33,683 nucleotides of DNA from Bacteroidales bacterium (GCA_029004185.1 JAQUPB010000013.1:1-33683), one strand, 5' to 3'; shown: positions 16,088 to 24,264, counted from the first letter of the stretch. Notes: generated by a model from the letters alone, not told the origin. Numbers and translations are program-made.

Positions 16088-16918
16088 TTATTTTACCTCC
16101 ATTGTAAATTCGAAATACTCTTTTGCTTCTTTGTCTTTGCTGTCAGTATTTTTAAACTCTATAATAAATTTATTATTTTCAATCCATCTTGCATTCGAAG
16201 GAATGTATTTATTTTTTAGATTAAAACCGCCAATTAAAATAAAATTGTAATCAGTTATTTCATAATAAGAGATTATGTCTTGTGTCTTGTTTTTAACATT
16301 GGGCAGTGCTAACGAAATAAATTTATTTCCGTTTTCAGAGAAATGGGGCATTCCGTCTAATATAACACGAGTTGATGAGATTTTGTTATATAAAATATAT
16401 TTATATCTGTTTTCATGTCCGACGTAAATTAAGCAACTGTTTGATTTGGGATAATAATTATCAAATGTGTATCCGTAGTTTTGTGTTGAGTCAATATTAT
16501 TTTCATTACCTATAAAAGTGTATTTGTTGAAAACTTTAAGCGTGTCTTTATTTCTTTTAAAAATGGTTTTGTATTTATTAGCAAATTGTTTTTCAATTTT
16601 TTCCTGTGCTTCAAAATAATTTCCGGAACTATTATATGCTTTTTCTTTTATTTTTTCATAGTCGTTTTTCACAAGCTTATAATCAATCTTCTTAATGTGT
16701 ATTTTATATTTTCCGATATCAATAATACTTGTGTTTTCAATATCAATGCAAATATTTTTAAAAACTGATTTCTTGATCGAATCTTTCTTTAATGTATCTG
16801 TTTTTTTTGTATCATTCTTTTCAGAAACCTTGTTGTTATTGCAGGAAAATAAAATTCCAAAACAAATCACATATAACAAGCGGTTCAATTGTGTTTCAAT
16901 AATAATTTTCATAAACAT
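16088..16918 (-). CDS. Hypothetical lipoprotein inserted between sufC and sufD
   Basis: I do not recognise this 276-residue protein. It starts with a hydrophobic stretch ending in ILFSCNNN, a plausible lipobox (C26), followed by a Lys/Asp/Ser linker (about 28-50) and a body rich in Lys, Asn, Ile and Tyr with short beta-like blocks (YGYTFDNYYP, DGMPHFSENGNKFISLAL, NARWIENNKFIIEF) that suggest a beta-propeller-like or beta-rich fold. The ATG overlaps the sufC stop (TAATG), so it is translationally coupled. It looks more AT-rich than its neighbours. An envelope lipoprotein has no known role in Suf assembly, so it is probably a passenger gene. Confidence 0.65.
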   Translation of the reverse strand: MFMKIIIETQLNRLLYVICFGILFSCNNNKVSEKNDTKKTDTLKKDSIKKSVFKNICIDIENTSIIDIGKYKIHIKKIDYKLVKNDYEKIKEKAYNSSGNYFEAQEKIEKQFANKYKTIFKRNKDTLKVFNKYTFIGNENNIDSTQNYGYTFDNYYPKSNSCLIYVGHENRYKYILYNKISSTRVILDGMPHFSENGNKFISLALPNVKNKTQDIISYYEITDYNFILIGGFNLKNKYIPSNARWIENNKFIIEFKNTDSKDKEAKEYFEFTMEVK

Positions 16919-17667
16919 TATTCGATTTCTTTTTTAATCCAATCGTATCCTTTTATTTCAAGCTCGATAGCAAGTTCCTTGCCTCCTGATTTTACGAATT
17001 TGCCGTCATACAAAACATGAACATAATCCGGAATTATATATTCGAGCAGCCTTTGGTAATGGGTAATCACAATAGTTGCATTGTCTTTTGTTTTTAATTT
17101 ATTGATTCCGTTTGCCACAACACGCAATGCATCAATATCAAGTCCGGAGTCTGTTTCGTCAAGTATGGCAAGTGTCGGCTCGAGCATAGCCATCTGGAAA
17201 ATTTCGTTTTTCTTTTTTTCGCCGCCCGAAAAACCTTCGTTCACAGAACGGTTTTCCATTTTCTTTTCAAATTCAACTAAAAGTTTTTTTCTTTCAATAA
17301 GTTCCATGAATTGCATTGAGTCAAGTGGTTCCTGATTTCTGTATTTGCGTATTTCATTTATGGCTGTACGCATGAATGTAAGCATGCTTACTCCGGGAAT
17401 TTCAACCGGATACTGAAAACCAAGAAACATTCCTTCTCTTGCCCTTTCTTCTGGCGATATCTTTAAAAGATTCTTTCCTTTATATTTCACTTCACCCGAA
17501 GTAACTTCGAAGATTTCACGTCCTGCAAGAACTGAAGCCAGTGTGCTTTTGCCCGAACCATTAGGTCCCATTATCGCATGCACTTCTCCTGCTTTAACTT
17601 CCAGATTAATTCCTTTCAGGATTTCTTTGTTGCTAACCGATACTCGTAGATTTTTTATTGATAACAT
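16918..17667 (-). CDS. sufC: Fe-S cluster assembly ATPase SufC
   Basis: A 249-residue ABC-type ATPase of the SufBCD complex. Walker A GPNGSGKST is at 34-42, the Q-loop FQYP near 90, the ABC signature FSGGEKKKNE near 145, Walker B LAILDETDSGLD near 162 and the switch histidine in VITHYQ. The DETDSGLD and GGEKKKNE forms are specific to SufC. It lies 131 nt downstream of sufB across a repeat-filled gap and overlaps the lipoprotein start by 1 nt. Confidence 0.95.
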   Translation of the reverse strand: MLSIKNLRVSVSNKEILKGINLEVKAGEVHAIMGPNGSGKSTLASVLAGREIFEVTSGEVKYKGKNLLKISPEERAREGMFLGFQYPVEIPGVSMLTFMRTAINEIRKYRNQEPLDSMQFMELIERKKLLVEFEKKMENRSVNEGFSGGEKKKNEIFQMAMLEPTLAILDETDSGLDIDALRVVANGINKLKTKDNATIVITHYQRLLEYIIPDYVHVLYDGKFVKSGGKELAIELEIKGYDWIKKEIE

Positions 17668-17681
17668 AATTTTATTTTTTT

Positions 17682-17763
17682 AACTCTGCGTTCTTAGCGT
17701 CTTTGCGAGATAAAAAAGTTTCTCGCAGAGTTACGCAAAGTTAAAACGCAAAGAACGCAGAGA
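17682..17763. repeat. Imperfect 80-nt palindrome with CTCTGCG/CGCAAAG words
   Basis: CTCTGCGTTCTT (17684-17695) is perfectly inverted as AAGAACGCAGAG (17751-17762). Inner arms are looser (CTTTGCGAGA facing TCTCGCAGAG) and enclose a short A-rich loop. It lies between sufB and sufC inside the operon, so the transcript would carry a long hairpin. Confidence 0.75.
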
Positions 17764-17771
17764 TTTTTTAT

Positions 17772-17801
17772 TATTAATTATTCACTATTAATTATTAATT
17801 A
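17772..17801. repeat. Heptamer array (TATTAAT type) abutting the sufB stop codon
   Basis: TATTAAT units start at 17772, 17779 (variant TATTCAC), 17786 and 17793. The period is exactly 7 nt and it runs into the sufB stop codon at 17799-17801. Confidence 0.65.
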
Positions 17802-19241
17802 ACCGACACTACCCTCCAGACTTACCGAAAGTAGCTTCTGTGCTTCCACGGCAAACTCCATAGGTAATTTATTTAAAACTTCTTTTGCATATCCGTTTAC
17901 AATCAACCGTATTGCATTTTCGGTATCAATGCCTCTTTGCTGACAGTAAAACAACTGGTCTTCGGAGATTTTTGAAGTCGTTGCTTCATGTTCTACAACA
18001 GAAGTTTTATTTTTCACATCAATGTAAGGAAATGTATGTGCCCCGCATTTGTCGCCCATAAGTAACGAATCGCATTGGGTATAATTTCGTGAATTTTCCG
18101 CTTTCCGGGCAACTTTTATAAGTCCTCTGTATGTATTTTGTCCTTTGCCTGCCGATATTCCTTTTGAAATAACTGTGCTTTTTGTGTTCTTTCCGAGGTG
18201 AATCATTTTTGTTCCTGTATCTGCCTGCTGGTAATTGTTTGTAACAGCAACGGAATAAAATTCGCCGACAGAACCTTCTCCTTTCAAAACACAACTCGGG
18301 TATTTCCATGTAATTGCAGAGCCCGTTTCAACCTGTGTCCATGAAATTTTGGATTTCTTGCCTTTACATATTCCACGTTTTGTAACAAAATTATAAATAC
18401 CGCCTTTACCTTCTTTGTTTCCCGGATACCAGTTCTGAACTGTTGAGTATTTAACTTCTGCATTGTCGAGTGCTATGATTTCAACAACTGCTGCATGCAA
18501 TTGGTTTTCGTCACGCACAGGAGCGGTGCATCCTTCGAGATAACTCACGTATGAACTTTCATCGGCGATGATTAATGTTCTCTCAAACTGACCTGTTTTT
18601 AATGCATTTATCCTGAAATATGTTGATAATTCCATTGGACATCGAACGCCTTTCGGGATATAGCAAAATGAACCATCGCTGAAAACAGCAGTATTCAGTG
18701 CTGCAAAAAAATTATCGGTAAACGGAACAACACTGCCAAGATATTTTTTTATTAAATCGGGATGATTTTTTATTGCTTCGTTTATTGAGCAAAAAATAAT
18801 TCCGAGTTTTGAAAGAGTTTCGGTAAAAGTAGTTTTAACGGAAATGCTGTCCATTACCGCATCCACCGCAACACCCGACAACAGCAGTTGTTCTTCAAGC
18901 GAAATGCCGAGTTTATCAAAAGTCTTTTTCAGTTCGGGGTCAACGCCTGTTGGTGTTGGTTTATTTTGTTTGGGTGCGGCATAATAAAATATATCCTGAT
19001 AATCTATTGCGGGATATTTAAGATGTGCCCAGCGTGGCTCGTGCATCTTTTTCCAATAACGGAATGCTTTTAAACGAATGTCGAGCATGAAATCAGGTTC
19101 CTGCTTCTTTTCCCAAATGTAACGAACTGTGCTTTCATCCAATCCTTTCGGAGCATATTCGGTTTCAATATCGGTTGAAAATCCGTATTTGTAATCCGAT
19201 TGGGTGAGTTCGTTTAATATGTTGTTGTGGTCATTGGTCAT
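17799..19241 (-). CDS. sufB: Fe-S cluster assembly scaffold SufB
   Basis: A 480-residue SufB, the cluster-building scaffold of the SufBCD complex. Diagnostic stretches: [78 protein letters not shown], a central block with [17 protein letters not shown], and the late [20 protein letters not shown] and CQQRGI. Length is normal. The start codon lies inside a heptamer repeat that contains three ATGs, of which only the one at 19239-19241 is in frame. A consensus promoter at 19385-19416 implies a leader of roughly 135 nt that consists largely of repeats. Confidence 0.95.
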   Translation of the reverse strand: MTNDHNNILNELTQSDYKYGFSTDIETEYAPKGLDESTVRYIWEKKQEPDFMLDIRLKAFRYWKKMHEPRWAHLKYPAIDYQDIFYYAAPKQNKPTPTGVDPELKKTFDKLGISLEEQLLLSGVAVDAVMDSISVKTTFTETLSKLGIIFCSINEAIKNHPDLIKKYLGSVVPFTDNFFAALNTAVFSDGSFCYIPKGVRCPMELSTYFRINALKTGQFERTLIIADESSYVSYLEGCTAPVRDENQLHAAVVEIIALDNAEVKYSTVQNWYPGNKEGKGGIYNFVTKRGICKGKKSKISWTQVETGSAITWKYPSCVLKGEGSVGEFYSVAVTNNYQQADTGTKMIHLGKNTKSTVISKGISAGKGQNTYRGLIKVARKAENSRNYTQCDSLLMGDKCGAHTFPYIDVKNKTSVVEHEATTSKISEDQLFYCQQRGIDTENAIRLIVNGYAKEVLNKLPMEFAVEAQKLLSVSLEGSVG

Positions 19242-19263
19242 TAGTCAATAGTCATTAGTAAAA
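19229..19263. repeat. Heptamer array (GGTCATT/AGTCAAT type) spanning the sufB start codon
   Basis: Units at 19229, 19236, 19243, 19250 and 19257 keep an exact 7-nt period. The first five codons of sufB (minus strand) are part of it. Confidence 0.8.
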
Positions 19264-19363
19264 ACTTCATCATTCGTTGTTCGACATTCGATATTCATTA
19301 TTTTTTATTTGTAATTTATTTTTTTAAATATCGAACACCGAATACTGAATGTCGAATATCGAA
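19264..19363. repeat. Pair of inverted heptamer arrays (TTCGACA / TATCGAA type) in the sufB leader
   Basis: The left arm (19264-19298) has TTC recurring every 7 nt (CATTCGT, TGTTCGA). The right arm (19329-19363) has GAA recurring every 7 nt (TATCGAA, CACCGAA, TACTGAA among its five units). The arms are approximate reverse complements around a T-rich loop of about 30 nt and could fold into a long imperfect hairpin in the transcript. Confidence 0.8.
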
Positions 19364-19384
19364 GTTGTCAACGATTTTAAAAAA

Positions 19385-19416
19385 CAAAAGTAAGGTTTAT
19401 TAAAGGTTTTTGCAAA
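19385..19416 (-). promoter_or_regulatory. Promoter of the suf operon
   Basis: TTTG (19413-19416) and TACTTTTG (19385-19392), minus strand, spacer 20 nt. It is the only good match in the 195-nt gap upstream of sufB. Confidence 0.6.
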
Positions 19417-19436
19417 AAACTTTTGTAACGGAAACA

Positions 19437-20375
19437 TCATTCTTTTTTCTTCACCTCGCAATTATCCAGACATTTCTTTTTACATGAATTATCGCATGGT
19501 TCGGTGTGAATCATTACAACGGTATTGGAAAGTTCTTCTTTTATTCTTTTTGTAATTTCATCGCAAATGTCGTGGGAATTCTGAACTGTCATCTTCGAGT
19601 CAACAATAAGGTGAAATTCCACAAACCTTTCGGCACCTGCTTTGCGGGTTTTGAAATTATGAAAGCTGTATATTTCGGGACGAATGGAATTAATGATTTC
19701 AATGGCTTTTTCTACTTCTTCTTTAGGCAAACTTGAATCAAGTAATCCGCTTACAGACTGAACTGTCAGGTCGTATGCTGCTTTTACAATGAATAATGCA
19801 ACAGTTATTGCAATTACGGGGTCAAGCCATGTTACGTTTAATCCCGGTAAGAAATATCCTATTAGTGCAATAATTCCCAAACCAACTCCAACACCTAAAG
19901 AAGTATAAACATCAGTCAGCAGGTGCCATGCATCAGCTTTAAGGGCAATTGAATCCGATTCTTTTCCTATTTTAAAAAGTCTTCGTGAAACAAAAATATT
20001 TACTAAAGAAGAGATAAGCATAATGTATATTCCAAGTTGAATATTTTCAATTTCGGAGGGATTCATAAGTTTATCAATTGATTCAGAAATTATCCAGCCT
20101 GCAGCGACAAAAATCAAAAATGCCTCTATTGCACCTGAAATATTTTCGAATTTACCATGCCCGAAAGGATGTTTGACATCAGGCGGCTTGTTGGATTCTT
20201 TAACAGCAAAAAGCGCTATTACGGAAGCCAAAAAATCAATTGCAGAATGTATGGCCTCGGAAATTACGGCAACTGAACCTATGATGAGACCGATAACGAG
20301 TTTAAATAAAACGAGTATAAGGTTTGAAATAACAGATAATCTGGCAACACCTACTTTTTTCTTTTGTAAATTCAT
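19437..20375 (-). CDS. Cation diffusion facilitator (metal efflux transporter)
   Basis: A 312-residue CDF-family inner-membrane antiporter exporting divalent metals (Zn, Fe, Co, Mn or Ni). Six hydrophobic segments are visible. Metal-site motifs are SEAIHSAID in segment 2 and ADAWHLLTD in segment 5; HPFGHGKFE lies in the loop after segment 2, and the cytosolic C-terminal domain contains FHNFKTRKAG and HTEPC. The extreme C-terminus is Cys-rich (CDNSCKKKCLDNC) and may bind a soft metal. Specificity cannot be fixed. A structured RNA ending in an intrinsic terminator lies immediately upstream, with about 12 nt between terminator and start codon, so expression probably depends on read-through. Confidence 0.88.
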   Translation of the reverse strand: MNLQKKKVGVARLSVISNLILVLFKLVIGLIIGSVAVISEAIHSAIDFLASVIALFAVKESNKPPDVKHPFGHGKFENISGAIEAFLIFVAAGWIISESIDKLMNPSEIENIQLGIYIMLISSLVNIFVSRRLFKIGKESDSIALKADAWHLLTDVYTSLGVGVGLGIIALIGYFLPGLNVTWLDPVIAITVALFIVKAAYDLTVQSVSGLLDSSLPKEEVEKAIEIINSIRPEIYSFHNFKTRKAGAERFVEFHLIVDSKMTVQNSHDICDEITKRIKEELSNTVVMIHTEPCDNSCKKKCLDNCEVKKKE

Positions 20376-20387
20376 TTAACTTGTTTT

Positions 20388-20423
20388 AAAAATAAAACCC
20401 CGTGAAACTTAAGTCCCACAGGG
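20388..20423 (-). terminator. Intrinsic terminator just before the CDF start codon
   Basis: On the minus strand CCCTGTGGGAC pairs with GTTTCACGGGG (11 bp with G-U wobbles, TTAA loop), followed by TTTTATTTTT. It ends about 12 nt before the CDF ATG, which fits an attenuator or the end of an independent small RNA. Confidence 0.75.
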
Positions 20424-20510
20424 CGACTTCCTGCTGCTCTCAATTGAGCCCGACTGCATCCCGCATATTCGGAACCGTCTGTTCAGTTTGTTCAATAAAA
20501 AGAAATAAAC
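20389..20510 (-). ncRNA. Unidentified structured RNA upstream of the CDF gene (riboswitch/attenuator or sRNA)
   Basis: A region of about 120 nt that is clearly more GC-rich than its surroundings and has no open frame. It has a perfect promoter (20516-20546) and a terminator (20388-20423). Visible pairings on the minus strand are CAGTTT with AAACTG near the 5' end, GTTCCG with CGGGAT around AATATG, CTC-AATT-GAG, and GGGC (20448-20451) with GCCC (20421-20424). The last pairing would use the first bases of the terminator stem, so two exclusive folds are possible. It matches no riboswitch or housekeeping RNA that I recognise. Position argues for control of metal efflux; an independent sRNA is the alternative. 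Confidence 0.55.
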
Positions 20511-20515
20511 TGATA

Positions 20516-20546
20516 CAAATATAATAAAGCGCAAAATAATAGCAAA
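20516..20546 (-). promoter_or_regulatory. Promoter of the structured RNA / CDF transcript
   Basis: TTTG (20543-20546) and TATATTTG (20516-20523), minus strand, spacer exactly 19 nt: a full match to the Bacteroidota consensus. Confidence 0.7.
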
Positions 20547-20596
20547 AAATATTATTTTAGCATCGGGAATAAAATATCCATGCAAATAAAATGTTT

Positions 20597-20742
20597 AATT
20601 TGAAAATTTGTTAATTTGACAATGAGAAAATTTAATTTAAAATGGTTAAATTGCTAAATTGTTTAATTGTTATAAATCAATTATTAACTGAACAAGTATG
20701 GGAAAAACAACAATTTAGCAATTAAACAATTTAACAATTATA
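20597..20742. repeat. Three octamer arrays, two of them inverted, upstream of the PstS-like gene
   Basis: AATTTG recurs every 8 nt at 20597, 20605 and 20613, with weaker units at 20621 and 20629. ATTG recurs at 20650, 20658 and 20666. CAAT recurs at 20711, 20719, 20727 and 20735. The last two arrays are reverse complements (TTTAATTG versus CAATTAAA) around a 33-nt spacer. These arrays and the structured RNA fill the 409-nt gap between the CDF and PstS-like genes; no coding frame is seen. Confidence 0.8.
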
Positions 20743-20784
20743 AGAAAGCAGCAAATACAATTATATATATAATTTTTAAAAATT

Positions 20785-21747
20785 ATGAGTAAAATAATAC
20801 TATCAATTATTGCAATATCTGTGTTTTTGTTTTCCGGATGTAAATCGGGAAGCAAAAAAAAGGAAGCTCTGAAGGGAGAAATAACAATAGCAACATCAGA
20901 AAATACAGGTGCATTAATAGAAAATATTACAGCAGAATTCAAGAAAAATTATCCTAATGTTAAAATTGATGTCATTATTATGGATGCTGATGTGTATGTG
21001 GAAAGCGCACTTCTGAATGAGATGGTAAACATAGGAGTGATTTCGGCGAACTCAGTGCAAAGCGAACCGGACAGGAAAATTAATTCTTTCTGTTTCGCCA
21101 GAGATGCTGTGGTTGGCATTGTAAGTGCTGATAATCCGGTTATCGAAAATTTGTTAAACAGAGGAATTAAAAAAAGTGAACTTGTAAATATATATTCAGG
21201 TGGAAATATTGTGAATTGGGGATCATTCGGAAATTCAAAAAGTAAAGACATTGTAAATGCATATTTTCGCAGAGATGAATGTCCCGCCGCAGAAACATGG
21301 GCTGGTTATCTGGGTAAAAAAATCACGGATTTGAAAGGAACTAAAGTTATCAGCGGGAGTAACATGCTATCGGCAATTGAAAAAGATAAGAACGGAATTG
21401 GTTATGTGAATTTCAATCTGGCTTATGCTTCTTCATCAAAGTACGAGAAGGAAGGAATAAAAATTATTCCCATTGATAAAAATGAAAATGGAATACTTGA
21501 CGATAATGAAAATTTTACTTTCAGGAAAGACAGCATAATGAAAGCAATTTTCCGCGAAAAATATCCGCGGGAATTGACAGAACATATTCTTATAACTATT
21601 AAAAAAGGAAAAACAGATAATGTTACTTCGGAGCTTATTAAATGGATGCTGACCGATGGGCAGGCATTTGTGAATGATGCGGGATTTGTAAAAGTTTCGG
21701 ATAACAAAATTAAGGAGTCGCTGAATAAATTAAAAAACATAAAATGA
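20785..21747 (+). CDS. PstS-like substrate-binding lipoprotein
   Basis: A 320-residue periplasmic-binding-protein-like lipoprotein. The lipobox FLFSGCKSG places the lipidated cysteine at residue 19. The mature part opens with [27 protein letters not shown], the beta-alpha start of phosphate-binding (PstS, PBP-like) proteins. [30 protein letters not shown] and [13 protein letters not shown] are equivalent to the ligand-loop blocks of PstS. No pst transporter genes are adjacent; the gene instead overlaps hisS by 4 nt, so it may serve as an orphan phosphate or anion binder. It is preceded by octamer repeats and no consensus promoter. Confidence 0.75.
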   Translation: MSKIILSIIAISVFLFSGCKSGSKKKEALKGEITIATSENTGALIENITAEFKKNYPNVKIDVIIMDADVYVESALLNEMVNIGVISANSVQSEPDRKINSFCFARDAVVGIVSADNPVIENLLNRGIKKSELVNIYSGGNIVNWGSFGNSKSKDIVNAYFRRDECPAAETWAGYLGKKITDLKGTKVISGSNMLSAIEKDKNGIGYVNFNLAYASSSKYEKEGIKIIPIDKNENGILDDNENFTFRKDSIMKAIFREKYPRELTEHILITIKKGKTDNVTSELIKWMLTDGQAFVNDAGFVKVSDNKIKESLNKLKNIK

Positions 21748-23105
21748 TAAAAAACATTTCAATACCGAAAGGTACAAGAGATTTTTCGCCCGAAGAGGTG
21801 GTAAAGCGAAAATATATTTTTAATACCATTGAAAAGATTTTTCAACTATACGGATACATGCCTATTGAAACTCCGGCAATGGAAAATCTTTCAACGCTTA
21901 CGGGAAAATACGGCGACGAAGGCGACAGGTTAATATTTAAAATTCTTAATTCGGGAAATTTTCTTGATAATGTTGATTTATCGGAAAAAAATCAAAATAA
22001 AATAGGAGCACAGATTTGTGAAAAAGCACTGCGTTATGATTTAACAGTTCCTTTTGCGCGTTATGTGGTCATGAATCAGAATGAAATTACTTTTCCTTTT
22101 AAACGATACCAGCTTCAGCCGGTATGGCGTGCCGATAAGCCCCAAAAGGGACGGTACAGGGAATTTTTCCAGTGTGATGTTGATGTTATCGGCAGCAACT
22201 CTTTATTAAATGAAGTTGAATTAATTCAAATCATTGACAGGATTTTTAATGAATTAAATATTAACGTTAAAATAAAAGTAAACAACAGAAAAATATTAAG
22301 CGGCATTGCCGAAATCATTGGCGAAAAGGAAAGGATTACAGATATTACTGTTTCAATAGATAAGATTGAAAAAATAGGATTTGATAAGGTTGTTGAAGAA
22401 CTTTTAAATAAAGGAATAAGTAAAAATGCAGTAGAAAAATTAAAACCTGTAATAAACATAAAAGGCGGAGCAATAGAAAAACTGAAACAGTTGAAAGATA
22501 TTTTAAAAAGTTCCGAAACCGGCATGAAGGGTGTTGAAGAAGCCGAAGCTATTTTTAATTGTATTGGTTTAACTCCAACAAAATCTGAAGTTGAAATTGA
22601 TTTGAATTTAGCAAGAGGGCTGGATTATTACACGGGAACAATTATTGAAGTTAGTGCAAAAGATTCTGCGATAGGTAGTGTTTGCGGCGGCGGTCGTTAT
22701 GATGATTTAACGGGAATCTTCGGATTGCCCGATGTTTCGGGTGTCGGTGTTTCTTTCGGTGCCGACAGAATTTATGATGTTTTAACGGAATTGAATCTTT
22801 TCCCCGAAAAGTCTGAAACTACAACAAAACTACTTTTTATTAATTTCGGAAAAGAAGAAGAGAAATATTGTTTGAAAATTATTTCCGAAATAAGAAATGC
22901 CGGAATAAGTTCTGAATTATATCCTGAACCTGCAAAGCTGAAAAGACAAATGAGCTATGCCGACAACAAAAAAATACCTTTTGTAGCTCTTATCGGAAGC
23001 GAAGAAATGCAGAGCAATTTAATCACCCTAAAAGACATGAAAAGCGGTGAACAGAAAAAGATGAGCATGAACGATTTGCTTGGATTTTTGAAATCGCATG
23101 AATAA
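21744..23105 (+). CDS. hisS: Histidyl-tRNA synthetase
   Basis: A 453-residue class II aminoacyl-tRNA synthetase charging tRNA-His. Recognised by [12 protein letters not shown] at the N-terminus, motif 2 ([21 protein letters not shown]), the histidine-specific [15 protein letters not shown], motif 3 (CGGGRYDDL then [11 protein letters not shown]) and the C-terminal anticodon-binding domain ending [18 protein letters not shown]. Length is typical for the Bacteroidota form. Its ATG overlaps the stop of the PstS-like gene (ATGA), so translation is likely coupled. A terminator hairpin follows at 23250-23283. Confidence 0.96.
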   Translation: MIKNISIPKGTRDFSPEEVVKRKYIFNTIEKIFQLYGYMPIETPAMENLSTLTGKYGDEGDRLIFKILNSGNFLDNVDLSEKNQNKIGAQICEKALRYDLTVPFARYVVMNQNEITFPFKRYQLQPVWRADKPQKGRYREFFQCDVDVIGSNSLLNEVELIQIIDRIFNELNINVKIKVNNRKILSGIAEIIGEKERITDITVSIDKIEKIGFDKVVEELLNKGISKNAVEKLKPVINIKGGAIEKLKQLKDILKSSETGMKGVEEAEAIFNCIGLTPTKSEVEIDLNLARGLDYYTGTIIEVSAKDSAIGSVCGGGRYDDLTGIFGLPDVSGVGVSFGADRIYDVLTELNLFPEKSETTTKLLFINFGKEEEKYCLKIISEIRNAGISSELYPEPAKLKRQMSYADNKKIPFVALIGSEEMQSNLITLKDMKSGEQKKMSMNDLLGFLKSHE

Positions 23106-23132
23106 AATTTGATATCTAAAGTTGTTGTTACA

Positions 23133-23169
23133 GAAGAGATGCCATCTTTTTGAAAGATGGCATCTCTTC
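23133..23169. repeat. Perfect 17-bp hairpin downstream of hisS
   Basis: GAAGAGATGCCATCTTT (23133-23149) and its exact inverse (23153-23169) enclose a 3-nt loop TTG. No T-run follows (TCGTTT), so it is not a typical intrinsic terminator. It could be a REP-like palindrome or an mRNA-stabilising 3' structure. Confidence 0.75.
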
Positions 23170-23249
23170 GTTTATTAATATGGGTGGTTCGCCGAAATAA
23201 AAATATCAATATTAGCAATAATTACAGAAACTCTTTCAATATTAAATTA

Positions 23250-23289
23250 CCCCGAATTTGAATAAAAACAATCAAATTCGGGGTTTTAT
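23250..23289 (+). terminator. Intrinsic terminator downstream of hisS
   Basis: CCCCGAATTTGA (23250-23261) pairs perfectly with TCAAATTCGGGG (23272-23283), loop 10 nt, followed by TTTTATT on the plus strand. Confidence 0.8.
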
Positions 23290-23313
23290 TTATTATTGTT
23301 TAAAGTTTAAATA

Positions 23314-23544
23314 CGTGTCGCCACCTACGGGGCTTAAATATTTTTCTATTTTGTTTTCTACCAATATCCCGTCCCGTACGGGACGAAATGTCGGTAGAAT
23401 AATGTAATCCGGGTTATTTAAAGTTCCGAAGGAACGATACAAATAATTAATCGGACAATAGCTGTTAATAATTAATTTTTACGAAAAATTCTTTTGGCGA
23501 ATTACCCTAATCTGTCTTTTAAATATAAAAAACCTGTTAGGTTT
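23314..23544. repeat. Cluster of four short palindromes (REP-like mosaic)
   Basis: The non-coding gap between hisS and rplT holds GCCACCTACGGGGC (23320-23333, one bulge), a larger cruciform at 23356-23399 (outer TTCTACC/GGTAGAA, inner 16-nt palindrome CGTCCCGTACGGGACG), GTTCCGAAGGAAC (23423-23435) and AAACCTGTTAGGTTT (23530-23544). Similar units occur, as I recall, in intergenic DNA of many Bacteroidota. No open frame is supported in 23106-23626. Confidence 0.65.
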
Positions 23545-23626
23545 AATCTGTGAACTTAGCGAAGCGTTCTCATGAGCTCTTAAAAAAAGAAACTTTGCGA
23601 ATGATCTGTGGCTTTTTTTATTATTG

Positions 23627-23971
23627 TTATTTTACTGAATCCACAATAGCTTTAAAAGCTGCAGGTTCGTTCATTGCAAGATCGGCAAGGGTTTTCCTGT
23701 TTATTGTTATGTTTGCTTTTATAAGTTTGTTTATGAATTCGGAATATGACATTCCGTACTGGCGGACTCCGGCATTAATTCTGGTAATCCATAATGCCCT
23801 GAAGTTTCTTTTCTTTTTTCTTCTGTCGGCATAAGCATAACCTAAACCTTTTTCAACGGTGTTTTTTGCAACTGTCCATACATTTTTTCTTTTTCCGAAA
23901 TTACCTTTTGCTAATTTCAGAATTTTTTTTCTCTTGCGTCTTGCCGCAACTGCATTTACTGACCTTGGCAT
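23627..23971 (-). CDS. rplT: 50S ribosomal protein L20
   Basis: A 114-residue L20, a 23S rRNA-binding protein needed early in large-subunit assembly. It is recognised by the basic N-terminus ([23 protein letters not shown]), [24 protein letters not shown] and the [21 protein letters not shown] block. It is the last gene of thrS-infC-rpmI-rplT. L20 is a known autoregulator of this operon in other bacteria, and an RNA hairpin lies in the 98-nt gap before it. Confidence 0.96.
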   Translation of the reverse strand: MPRSVNAVAARRKRKKILKLAKGNFGKRKNVWTVAKNTVEKGLGYAYADRRKKKRNFRALWITRINAGVRQYGMSYSEFINKLIKANITINRKTLADLAMNEPAAFKAIVDSVK

Positions 23972-23988
23972 AATTTTTAAGTTTTTTT

Positions 23989-24037
23989 GGTTGCCAGCGT
24001 TTCCTTAATTGTTGGAAATCTTTTTAGCTGTGCAACC
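23989..24037 (-). promoter_or_regulatory. RNA hairpin in the rplT leader (possible L20 autoregulatory site)
   Basis: GGTTGC (23989-23994) pairs with GCAACC (24032-24037). CAGC (23995-23998) pairs with GCTG (24027-24030) across a one-base bulge, and TTTCC (24000-24004) with GGAAA (24014-24018). The asymmetric internal loop and the lack of a T-run argue against a terminator and fit a ribosomal-protein operator or processing site. Confidence 0.5.
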
Positions 24038-24069
24038 GGGTTAATACTAAAATTTAATAAACCATTTTT

Positions 24070-24264
24070 CTATATTGAAAGCATTCCTCTGATGTTTTTT
24101 GCATCTGCCTCGTCAACCGTAGAAGTTTTGGTTAAATTGCGTTTTCTCTTTTTTGTTTTCTTTGTTAGTATATGGCTTTTGAAAGCATGCTTTCTTTTAA
24201 CCTTTCCTGATGCTGTTAAAGAAAATCTTTTTTTTACGCTCGATTTTGATTTTGTCTTTGGCAT
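24070..24264 (-). CDS. rpmI: 50S ribosomal protein L35
   Basis: A 64-residue L35 of normal length, very basic. The family opening is [30 protein letters not shown], and the end is the typical [14 protein letters not shown]. It lies between infC and rplT, 36 nt after infC. Confidence 0.96.
   Translation of the reverse strand: MPKTKSKSSVKKRFSLTASGKVKRKHAFKSHILTKKTKKRKRNLTKTSTVDEADAKNIRGMLSI

Noticed and set aside
20389-20510. SRP RNA or cobalamin riboswitch
   Set aside because: The SRP consensus GGTCAGG..GGAAGGAAGCAG and the B12-box and GCCACTG elements are absent; only AGCAG and GGAA words occur, in the wrong arrangement.
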